The notes under the pieces were generated by a model, which did no database searches, was not told the DNA's origin, and worked only from the letters and a program-made list of their open reading frames with translations. Below are positions 47,772-57,330 of a stretch of DNA of 64,000 bases, piece after piece (within the stretch, counting starts at the first letter, position 1; each line of letters begins with the position of its first letter). Made by a program: the position numbers and the translations under genes. The DNA lies in contig JAGKQI010000081.1 in assembly GCA_018806915.1 (NCBI GenBank), positions 868,001-932,000 of the forward strand. Direction: 5' to 3'. This DNA is from Phytophthora colocasiae. Lineage: Eukaryota; Oomycota; Peronosporomycetes; Peronosporales; Peronosporaceae.

Positions 47772-48924
47772 AGCCTTCCCTCTCAAAAAAGCACAAAGGA
47801 AGCAGCGTTAGACAACGGTCTAACACTGAATAATTGTATTTTTAACTGTAAACTAATTCTTGATAGGTGAAATGGGAACATGCAGCGCATGCCGTTCTGC
47901 CCCTGACACGGTAAGCAGCATGAAATGTCTCCATAACATGTGCCGGTCTCACACACGACCACTGGCCCAAGGCTGAGGTGGGTGGCCCGGCCAAGCCGGC
48001 TTTTATCGCCACATGGATCCACCCCAGGACCCCGGATTGGTATGAGGCTTCCCATGCCGCTGGCGGGCGAACATGGGCGTCTCAGGTCGGGGCTCCGAAG
48101 AGCAATAGAGAGGCAGAACTGAGACAGGAACGGCGAAGGGTGGCCAGCTGCAACCTTTTTATCCCAAAAAATGGGAAGGTCATGGATTTGGGCGCAAAAG
48201 CTACAGTACCCAAATTTCAATTTTCACCAAAGTACCCGCAGGGATGGCTTACTTGCTTAAATGGGCAATATTGTAGATTCGGAGTGGACTGCCCGGCGTC
48301 TGTGCGCTCGAGAGGGGTCTCGGTCAGAATGGCCGTGGCGTGGCACCCACTGCAACCCTCCCTCAAGCCCCGCAGAGGACCTGTCAGAGTCCTCCGCAGG
48401 CTCCAGCCCACCCTTAATTTTGTACACACCAGCTCCCAGTTGCCCCAATGTGGTACCAGTTCTCCCACAAGGCGGAACACCCGACACCGTAAAGATTTTA
48501 TAGCTGTATTATGTTTATATGGGTACTTACCGAGTATTCCTAGGCTGGCTGCGCCGCTCGATCACTCCTGTCCTCGCTAGCCGCCGCGCCGTTCGCGTAA
48601 TGTCCTCTGTCGCTGCTGACGCCGTTTGCGTTTTGGAATGAAAGAATTCTAGAATTTAAATCGACCAATCAGAGGCCATTGAGAGGGTTATCATTAGTGG
48701 GCTATATTTGTAATTTTGGCATTCCTGAGAGCAGTCTAGAACGTAGGGATAGGCTACACCATGGGAAAATACAGTATAGAATACGTACATGTACGAAATG
48801 GAGAGACAGGTAGCTACGCAGGTTTATGCGCTAAGACGTTGAACACACACACAACGGACACACAGACACACAGACACACAGACACACAGACACACAGACG
48901 CGGCACTAGCCTACTGTGTTGAGA

Positions 48925-49690
48925 CTAGCCGAGTGCCGCCCGCTTTTGCGGGCGGTGTGTATGTGTTTGGTTGAAACCCGTGGGGCTCACTGTTCCAGTT
49001 CGCCCCACTACTCTCCATCGGCGCCACACCTTCGGCGCGCGCCAGTTGGCCGAGGTGCTACCTTCGCTTCGCTCGGTAGGATGTATTTTAGCCGAGTGCC
49101 GCCCGCTTTTGCGGGCGGTTTATATGTGTTTGGTTGAAACCCGTGGGGCTCACTGTTCCAGTTCGCCCCACTACTCACCATCGGCGCCACACCTTCGGCG
49201 CGCGCCAGTTGGCCGAGGTGCTACCTTCGCTTCGCTCGGTAGGATGTATTTTAGCCAATCACCGGTCTGTAATGCGGGGCAGCTCGTACTTATTAAAGCA
49301 TTTTAATCGTACTTTGCTTCATTTTGTCCAATTAAATATTTTGTGGCCGGGTGTGCGGACCAATCAGAGGCCATTGAGAGGGTTATCATTAGTGGGCTAT
49401 ATTTGTAATTTTGGCATTCCTGAGAGCAGTCTAGAACATAGGGATAGGCTACACCATGGGAAAATACAGTATAGAATACGTACATGTACGAAATGGAGAG
49501 ACAGGTAGCTACGCAGGTTTATGCGCTAAGACGTTGAACACACACACAACGGACACACAGACACACAGACACGGCACTAGCCTAGAGGGCAGAGACTAGC
49601 CGAGTGCCGCCCGCTTTTGCGGGCGGTTTGTATGTGTTTGGTCGAAACCCGTGGGGCTCACTGTTTCAGTTCGCCCCACTACTCACCATC
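48925..49690 (-). repeat. rightmost short Helitron unit plus partial unit cut by LTR
   Basis: One unit of 671 bp (48925-49595) with two directly adjoining hairpin sub-repeats and no palindrome segment, then 95 bp of another unit (49596-49690) ending abruptly at a Ty3/gypsy LTR. Confidence 0.8.
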
Positions 49691-50111
49691 TGTAACGGGG
49701 ATGTTACACGAATGTTTCTCGTGTGTGTGTGACACACGTGGATACATTTATGTGGGTACATAATAGTGTGTGACACTCATGATACATTTATGTGGGTACA
49801 TAATGGTGTGGCACACACGAGTAGATACGTAGATGGCCTCAGAGCCTCACGTTGCATTTTGATTAGGATTTAGTATGTTAGATACTAAATCCGTTACATT
49901 TAGGATTAGGGCAATAAAGTCAATAAAAATCAGTTTGCATTTTACATAGTTAGTGTTAGTCCTTTGTTATAGGGACACTGACTCTGTGAGTCCCGTATTT
50001 AGTGGACTACTTGGTTCTTGTATAGAACCGAAGGCTAGTGCCTTGCAAGCAGGACTCTACGAGTCAACTAAACTTCCTCTGTGCCGTGCACACCTACGCA
50101 GCCCCGCTGCA
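49691..50111 (+). repeat. 5' LTR of Ty3/gypsy element 1 (421 bp)
   Basis: Begins TGTAAC, ends TGCA; the same 421 bp recurs at 56853-57273. It contains two 40-bp tandem copies starting at 49741 and 49781 (gatacatttatgtgggtac), an 11-bp-stem hairpin at 49866-49892, and AATAAA near 49913 as a likely polyadenylation signal. Confidence 0.85.
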
Positions 50112-50168
50112 TCTGGTAGCACTTGTAGTCAATTCAACTCCTGAGTTGAAGACTGTTTCTCTGTGAGA

Positions 50169-53100
50169 ATGGAGCCAGAAGCATACGCTCACTTGACTCC
50201 GAGTCAGCGGGACACGCTTAACAAGCTTACGTCCTTGCTGGGCCCGGAAGGTACGGCGCACCTTGCGTCCCAAGGGCCGGAGGCCGTCAACGCGCGCCTC
50301 GAGGCATTTGCCTCGTACGAAAACGCTCTCGTCGAGCACATTCAGCGGAATGTAACAGGGGTTACCCCTGCCCGAGAGCTAAGCCCGTCACGCTCAGCGT
50401 GAAGACCTTCCTCGGGAATGAGGAGAGAACCTCCTTTGTGGACCAGAGAGGTCGAAATGGCCATGGGGGCCGCCATGCTCCAGTTGGAGGGGCAACGCGT
50501 TGCGTTTGCCATCTCTAAGCTCGAAGGACGAGCACGAGAATGGGCCTTGACGTCTGGGACGTCGGTGGAAGCGGCCTTCCCCACATGGGGCGAGCTAAAG
50601 GCCAAGCTCACGCAAGTGTTTGCTCCGCCTAACCAGGCGTATCGCGTGCGGTCACGCTTCCTTGCTTGTCGCCAGGGCAAGAAGGATCTGGTGGAGTATG
50701 TCCAAGAGCTGCGCACGCTCATTGCTGGCATGGCTGCCGACCCTCTACCTGAGGTGGTCGCCGTGACCGTCTTCATGGAAGGCTTACGAGCTGGCGTGGC
50801 CAGGACGGAGACATTCCGTCAGAACCCCACAGCTTCGAAGATGCTGTCAGCGTGGCATTGAATGCCGAACACAACTTTAAGTTGTCGAGGGTCGGTGCTA
50901 GCAGCACAGGGTCCGGTGGACCTGAGCCCATGGACCTCAGCTATGCTGAAGATGAGGTAGCTGAGCTACGAGCTGCGGTGCAGCGTATGAGCACCCGCCG
51001 GTGCTATACATGCGGCAGTCCCTCACACCTGAGGCCCAACTGCCCTCTGCGCAATGAGCGCGCCGGCCAGAATGGCCGCAACCCTGTCGCGGGTCCCGCT
51101 TTGGGCTCTGCCCGGAAACGCCGGCTCCCAGTAGACGCGGGGCGGTCTACTGGGGAAGAACTGAGTTCTGCAGTGCGTGAGAGGCACTGGGGCTCAGCCC
51201 CGAAGAGCTCCGTGCTCTTGAACACGGAACGTGTGAGCAAGCAGGGCTTGCTGGTCGTCCAGGTGGACGTGAAGGGCTTTGAGAAGCCGTGGATCGTGTT
51301 GATCGATTCGGGGCGTCTGGCAACTACGTCAGACGCTCCACCGTTGAAGGTAGTCAGCAATATGCTGAGGCGCTTCGAGCGCGAAGAGGTGACACAGTCA
51401 CAGTCCGTCTAGCGACGGGCGTCCGTGTCACGGTGGCCAAGGTCCCCATGGACCTGCGGCTGAAGTTCTTGGACTTCGATAGCGTGGAACGCTGCTTGGT
51501 CCTGGACCTGGATTCGAGATACGACTCATCCTTGGCATGGCGTGGCTGGAGCGCCACGAGCCATGGATTGATTGGAGGTCGAAGACCTTAGGTGCTACGC
51601 ACTTCTCTCCTAGTGGAGCTTTGGCGAGTCATGAACCCACCTCTGCTAGGGAAGCAGAAGCGCTATTGGCGCGAGCATCGAGCCGAGTCGGCTATGATGC
51701 TGGAAGTCGGTGTGTCCGAGTTGGTGGACAGCACCGAGTGCGAGGACCGCAGTCCTGTTGAGCGCGTAGCGCTGGTTGACAGTGAGTCAACGTGCGGGCA
51801 AAGCTCACGTAACCCCTGTGGGGCGGCACGTACTCCGCCGAGTGACGCCGGTCATGGACCGTCACTGGATGCCGATGGCATCGGGCCTTACCAGGCCGTG
51901 AACTGTGGGGCGGCACGTACTCCGTCGAGTGATACTGGTCGTGGACCAAGTCGATCGCTGAGTGTCTCTGACACTGGACCTGTTACGGTCATTGATTGTG
52001 CAGCGGCACGTACTCCGCTGAGCGGTATCGGTCGTCGACCGAGTGGATCGCAGAGTGTCACTGACACTGGGCCTGAAGGGGCCGAAACCTGTGCGGCGGC
52101 ACGTACTCCGTCTAGTGACGTCGGCGGTAGACCGAGTCAGTCACTGAGTGTCACTGACACTGGGCCGGGCAAGGCCATTACCTGTGCAGCGGCACGTACT
52201 CCGTCGAGTGGACGTTCGTCGGCTAGGCGACGACGTCGTAAGGCCCTATGGGCGAGACGCTCTGCGTCTGAGTCGTCCGTGACGTCAAGTGTCAACGCAC
52301 GAGAGGGCTGTGGGCAGCTATACACTCTGGTTGATGGAGTGGACGGCAGTGCCGAAGGCAGCGTCCTGCTGGACGGACTGCCGAGTGTTGACAAGCTCCT
52401 TGAGCTAGAAGAGATGTCGTTCGCCGACTTTGGCGATGCCTTGAAGGCTGGCGAACTCGCCGAGGTGGTCATCGTTCGACCTGAAGAGGAGTTAAACTCA
52501 TCGTCCCTCGTTGACGAGTCCGTCTTGGCCGAGGTCAAGAAGGCGCTGAGCGCCAGGAGTGGATCGGAGATCCTCAAGAATCCCTCGGATCCCTTCTACC
52601 CTTGCTGAAGGAATATGGAGACGTTGTCTCAAAGGAACCACCGAGTGGCCTGCCTCCTGACCGAGGCGTTCGTCACGAGATCGACTTAGTTCCCGGAACT
52701 AAATACTGCGTGACCCGGCAGTGGCCTCTTCCTAAAGAGCAATGCGACGTCATTGACGCCTTCTTCCGTGCTAAGCACGCGGCGGGTCTCGTGCGCGAGA
52801 GCAAGTCTCCGCACTCCGCGCCAACGTTCTGTGTCAGAAAGCCGAATGGCAAGTGGCGTATCGTTCACGCTTTTAACAAGCTCAACGCTGCCACGATTCC
52901 GGCGCAGACGCCGATTCCTAGGAAGGATGTTCTTCAGAACAACATGGTGGGTTGCACCATGTACAGTGCGCTCGACTTAGTCGATGGCTACTATCAGCTG
53001 CTCATGCGAGCCAGTGATATTCCGCTTACAGCGGTGAGCACCCCGAGCGGTATGCTCTGGGAGTGGCTCGTCATGCCCCAAGGGCTGTCGAATGCGCCTG

Positions 53101-55940
53101 CAACGTTCAATCGTCTAGTGACGCAGTTGTTCAGGCCCCTACGGGCATTCGCACAGACGTACTTTGACGATGTGTTCGTCCACAGTCGTGCTGAGCACGG
53201 GAAGACTGATGTCGAGGTACACGTGGAACACGTGAGAGCAGTGCTCGAGTGCATGCGCACCAACAAGTTGTACGCCAACGCGGACAAGTGCGTCTTTGGC
53301 GCGGAAGAAATCCCTTTCTAGGGTGCTTCATTGGGAAGCATGGCCTTCGTGCTGATCCAGCAAAAGTCAAGGCCATTGTGGACTGGCCGGTTCCCTTGAA
53401 CCAGAAGGACTTGCGTAAGTGGCTGGGCTTGGCCAACTACTTGCACAAGTACAGCGAGAACTACGCTGAGTTGGCTCGGCCACTGTCGGATCTCCTTAAG
53501 AAGGATGCCGAATGGGTATGGCGTGCTGAGCACGAGAGTGCGTTCACTCGTATCAAGGATAGCCTGCTTCAGGCACCGATACTGGCGTTGCCAGACCCCG
53601 ATCGTCCGTTCATCGTCGTCTGTGACGCCTCGGACTTTGCCATCGGCAGTGCTTTGCTACAAGCGGACGCCGACGGGCGCGAACGCGTCATTGCGTTTGA
53701 GTCTCGGCAGCTCAAGGCTGCTGAGAAGAACTATCCAGTTCATGACAAGGAGCTACTTGCGATGAAGTACGCTCTCGTCAAATTCAGGGTTCACCTGCTC
53801 GGCTCCAAGCCGTTTGTGATCTACACGGATCATGCGTCACTACGCACAGCGACGCAGTCGCTCTCACCTCTCGCAGAGGATGGCCCGATGGCTCTCCTTC
53901 TTTGCGGAGTATAACTTCGAGGTGAAGTACAAGCCTGGAAGGCAGAACGTCCTCGCTGACGCGTTATCACGTCGCCCGGACTATGAGTTATCTCATGTCA
54001 CCTCGGTGACGTCGTCCGTGACGGACATGGTTCGAGCAGCGTACGCTCAGGACGACTCTTGTGTCGCGCTGCTTCAAGCTCTAGGAGCGATGAGTTTAAG
54101 GACTCAAAGGTGACTCTGTCACGACGCCTAAAGGCGAGACTCCAACGCTATAGCCTGGGAGGCGGTCTACTGTACTACAGCACGGGTCAGGATGACCCAC
54201 CACGTGTGGTGGTTCCTCACGATGAGGACCTGAAGTATCGTATCCTCTATGAGGCCCACGACACGCCCACAAGCGGCCACCTCGGTCGCGAGAAGACCTA
54301 CGGCTCGGTGAGCTCCATGTACTGGTGGCCGAAGATGTACAAGTGGGTCAGCACATATGTGCACACGTGCGAGACGTGTCAGCGGGTTAAACCCTCGCCG
54401 CATGCGGCAGCGCCTTTGGTGAGCTTGCCTGTACCCTCTGGGTGTTGGCAGTCCATGAGTATGGACTTCGTGTTTGGCCTGCCGAAGGATACGGCAGGCA
54501 ACACGGGCGTTGTGGTCTTCGTTGACCGTCTGAGCAAGATGGCTCACCTAGCGGCTGTGCCGGACACCGTCGATGGCGCTGGTACAGCGACGATCTTTAT
54601 CGATCGGGTCTTCCGTCAGCATGGGCTGCCAGAGACCATTGTCTCGGATCGAGACCCCCGTTTCACGGGTCACTTCTGGACGTCCGTCTTCAAAGTGCTT
54701 GGCACTCGACTGGACATGTCCACGGCGGATCATCCGCAGACCGACGGTCAGACTGAACGCGTGAACCGCGTCCTGGAGGACATCCTCCGCAGCGTATGCG
54801 CTGAAACGCCGAAGCGTTGGAGCGCTATGCTCCCTCTCGTTGAGTTCTCAATGAACAACGCGGTGCATGCCTCGACAGGCTTCACCCCGTTCTACGTGAA
54901 CGGCCTTGCGCATCCGCGCGTCCCGCTCACTCCGCCACGCGGTAGCCTTGGGCTTGGTGGGGGAGAGGCTGTGCCGTCGCTCGACTCCGAGCTTGCTGAT
55001 GTCAGCCCCCTTGCTGTTCGCAAGCAAGTCGATGACTTCCTCTCGATGAGGCTTAGCGTCTTACGCCGTGTGCGTGACGCAATGGCTGAAAGCCAAGATG
55101 TTCAAAAGGAACAAGCTGATGCCAAAGGCAGAAGCAACATGTGGGAGTTCAAGGTCGGTGACCACGTTTTATTAAACGCTAAGAACCTGCCTACACACGC
55201 AGTGTCAGCCGTCTTCAAGACGAAGTTGCGGCCGCGCTTCATTGGACCGTTCACGGTCGTGGCCAAGAAGGGCCTGGCATACACGCTTGACTTGCCAAAG
55301 CGTATGCGAACACATCCTGTGTTCTACGTGGGCTTGCTTAAGCCATATCGGGACCCTGCTCTTGTGAGTTCTGAGGCGCTGGCGCCGAGTCGGACGAAGG
55401 CTGCACGGCAGCAGGTGGCAGAGCCACAGGTGGTTGCATCCGAACCAACAGGTCTTGTCGATCCGGAGCAACGTGATGCTCGAGGTCATAGACCCGCTGA
55501 TGCAGCACCAGAGGCGACTCAGACCGGTCCCCGCGACTCTGTGGTCTCCTCGAGACCAGTCGCTAAGCGATGGGTCGGATGACCGACGTGGTGGTCGTGC
55601 TCCTTCACCGAGCCCACGCGGGTCTGCAAGCAATGCAGCGCGTCTACACTCGCAGCGCGAGAACCCATCGACCGCTCGTCCTCCTCCTGCTCTGCTCGAT
55701 GAGCAAGGTGAGCTTCACTATCACGTGGATCGCCTGATGGCGCGGCGTCGTCGCCGAGGTCACAACCAGTATCTGGTGAAGTGGCGAGGTTACCCTCACT
55801 CACAGAACTCGTGGGAGTTTGAGGTGCCACTACGGCAGGATTGCCCCGACGTCGTTGACGCGTATGATCGGGCACACCCGGTGTCGGACCGCCCGGTGGG
55901 CGTGCGACGGAGTCGCCGGGTGCCAAGCACCTCCCACTAA
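50169..55940 (+). pseudogene. gag-pol polyprotein of gypsy element 1, frameshifted
   Basis: Order: gag with a capsid-like helical region and zinc knuckle CYTCGSPSHLRPNC near 51003; aspartic protease with VLIDSG then GASGNYV across a frame break near 51312; a Thr/Ser/Pro-rich linker with 93-bp repeats; reverse transcriptase with catalytic YFDD at 53160-53171; RNase H (CDASDFAIGSALL, YTDHASL); integrase with HHCC zinc site and D, D, E in MDFVFGLP, SDRDPRFT and GQTERVNRVLE; C-terminal chromodomain (QYLVKWRGYPHSQNSWE) that may steer insertion to modified chromatin. Frame breaks near 50390, 50835, 51312, 51525, 52603, 53317, 53857, 54088 and 55545. Most are single-base changes in homopolymers. Gene order PR-RT-RH-IN is that of Ty3/gypsy. 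No start other than the ATG at 50169 is likely. Confidence 0.88.
51824..52216 (+). repeat. five 93-bp repeats in protease-RT linker (element 1)
   Basis: The word cggcacgtactccg recurs at 51824, 51911, 52004, 52097 and 52190. Spacing is 87 then exactly 93 bp, encoding about 31 residues each (AARTPSSD ... SLSVTDTGP). The linker is low complexity and presumably flexible. Confidence 0.88.
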
Positions 55941-56840
55941 GGTGGGGGTCCACAGGGTCGGTGCTGAGCTCAGGCTCTGACCCGTAGCTGCAATACTTGC
56001 AGCGAGCACGTCGGTGCCGTCGACATGGCATCGAATGCTCAAACTGCAAGTGCAGTAGAGCTACATGCGCCTCGCGCGCGTGTTTCAAGGGTCTATGACC
56101 CTTTAACAACACTGGGCCTATGGCCCGGAGCTTCGCGATCATGAAGCGAAGATGGTTCGTGATGAACAACCGTCTTAATGACGTTCGGTCTAAGCGACAA
56201 GTGGTGATGGAAACGGATTCTATCCGATCACCTGACGCTAGAAGCGTTCAATGGGTATGACTATGTCATGAGGCACTGTGGGTGCCAGGGATGCCAATGC
56301 ATTGGACCCCGCATGCTGCATAGCAGTAGGAGGTAGGTAAGCTCCTCCTGAGCGACAGCTTAGCTGTCTGGTGCTCGTTGTCGTGTCTACGACTGTGCTG
56401 AGCACGTGTATTTGCAAGACACAGTGTCTGTGACACATAGTGGCGCTTGCGCCTGCTTCAAGGACAACTTGGGCATCAAGCCCTGCACACAGTGCTCATC
56501 CGAGGGTCACATTAACTGTGAAGCGAGTGGGCCCCACTGCTGTGTGGTTCGTGGAACCGTTGGTAGCTTGGAAGGCTTGCCCTGTGGATCACTGATCCAG
56601 TAGTATCATAGATACGCCACCTGTGGCCTTCTTTCCATGCCCGTAGAGCCCCTTGACTCGAGCCAGTAGGCTCCTATGCTTGGTAAGCATTGGGCCCAAG
56701 TGTGTACCAAGTGGCGTCGCGTACGGAGGCGTGTAACACGCACGAGAGACAGCGCCGTCCGCGCAAGGCAAGGTGCCGTGGCCATCGGCCGATAATCGCG
56801 TCGTGTGTTTACACTTTCCGGATACGGTATCCGGAATCTT
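55941..56840 (+). other. post-pol region with Cys-rich broken frame
   Basis: About 900 bp between the chromodomain stop and the purine tract. Plus-strand frames contain Cys-dense pieces: CSNCKCSRATCASRACF near 56035-56090, HCGCQGCQC near 56280, and ACACFKDNLGIKPCTQC near 56448-56500. The spacing recalls a CXC-type zinc-binding domain but the frame is broken and no ATG-stop gene is evident. A perfect 10-bp-stem hairpin (ttccggatac/gtatccggaa) lies at about 56816-56836 next to the purine tract. Confidence 0.45.
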
Positions 56841-56852
56841 GGTGGAGGAGAG
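56841..56852 (+). promoter_or_regulatory. polypurine tract of gypsy element 1
   Basis: ggtggaggagag directly before the LTR, the expected primer for plus-strand DNA synthesis. Confidence 0.7.
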
Positions 56853-57273
56853 TGTAACGGGGATGTTACACGAATGTTTCTCGTTGGTGTGTGACACACG
56901 TGGATACATTTATGTGGGTACATAATAGTGTGTGACACTCATGATACATTTATGTGGGTACATAATGGTGTGGCACACACGAGTAGATACGTAGATGGCC
57001 TCAGAGCCTCACGTTGCATTTTGATTAGGATTTAGTATGTTAGATACTAAATCCGTTACATTTAGGATTAGGGCAATAAAGTCAATAAAAATCAGTTTGC
57101 ATTTTACATAGTTAGTGTTAGTCCTTTGTTATAGGGACACTGACTCTGTGAGTCCCGTATTTAGTGGACTACTTGGTTCTTGTATAGAACCGAAGGCTAG
57201 TGCCTTGCAAGCAGGACTCTACGAGTCAACTAAACTTCCTCTGTGCCGTGCACACCTACGCAGCCCCGCTGCA
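56853..57273 (+). repeat. shared LTR between gypsy elements 1 and 2 (421 bp)
   Basis: Same length as the LTR at 49691; the only obvious difference is near 56886 (gttggtgt versus gtgtgtgt). It is both the 3' LTR of element 1 and the 5' LTR of element 2. Confidence 0.88.
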
Positions 57274-57330
57274 TCTGGTAGCACTTGTAGTCAATTCAAC
57301 TCCTGAGTTGAAGACTGTTTCTCTGTGAGA

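Larger units (their letters stand above)
41799..48924 (-). mobile_element. Helitron copy 3 (7,126 bp)
   Basis: 5' end at 48924, 3' CTAG at 41802-41799 with intact hairpin. It is longer than copies 1 and 2 mostly because of a 414-bp in-frame tandem repeat inside Rep (46591-47004) and a longer gacacaca microsatellite near the 5' end (about 48851-48898). Confidence 0.85.
16593..49690 (-). mobile_element. 33-kb tandem Helitron cluster (three long copies, 17 complete short units plus a partial)
   Basis: From 16593 to 49690 the DNA consists only of head-to-tail Helitron units in minus orientation. Every unit begins (minus strand) with TCTC and ends with a GC-rich hairpin, ACTCGG and CTAG or a close variant; the next unit starts immediately. 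Three long units encode Rep-helicase; the others are short. The outer left end reads CTAG then T on the minus strand, as expected for Helitron insertion between A and T. The outer right end is cut by a Ty3/gypsy LTR at 49691. The cluster directly follows the START/FYVE gene. Confidence 0.85.
49691..57273 (+). mobile_element. Ty3/gypsy chromodomain retrotransposon 1
   Basis: Layout: 5' LTR, primer-binding site candidate TGGTAGCAC at 50114, gag-pol 50169-55940, about 900 bp of untranslated or Cys-rich sequence, a purine tract ggtggaggagag (56841-56852) and 3' LTR (56853-57273). It is inserted in a short Helitron unit; the possible 5-bp target word ccatc is left of the LTR. The 3' LTR also serves as 5' LTR of the next element. 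Confidence 0.88.

Noticed and set aside
55941..56852. Retroviral-type envelope gene after gypsy pol
   Set aside because: No signal peptide, membrane helix or long frame; the only feature is a broken Cys-rich segment.
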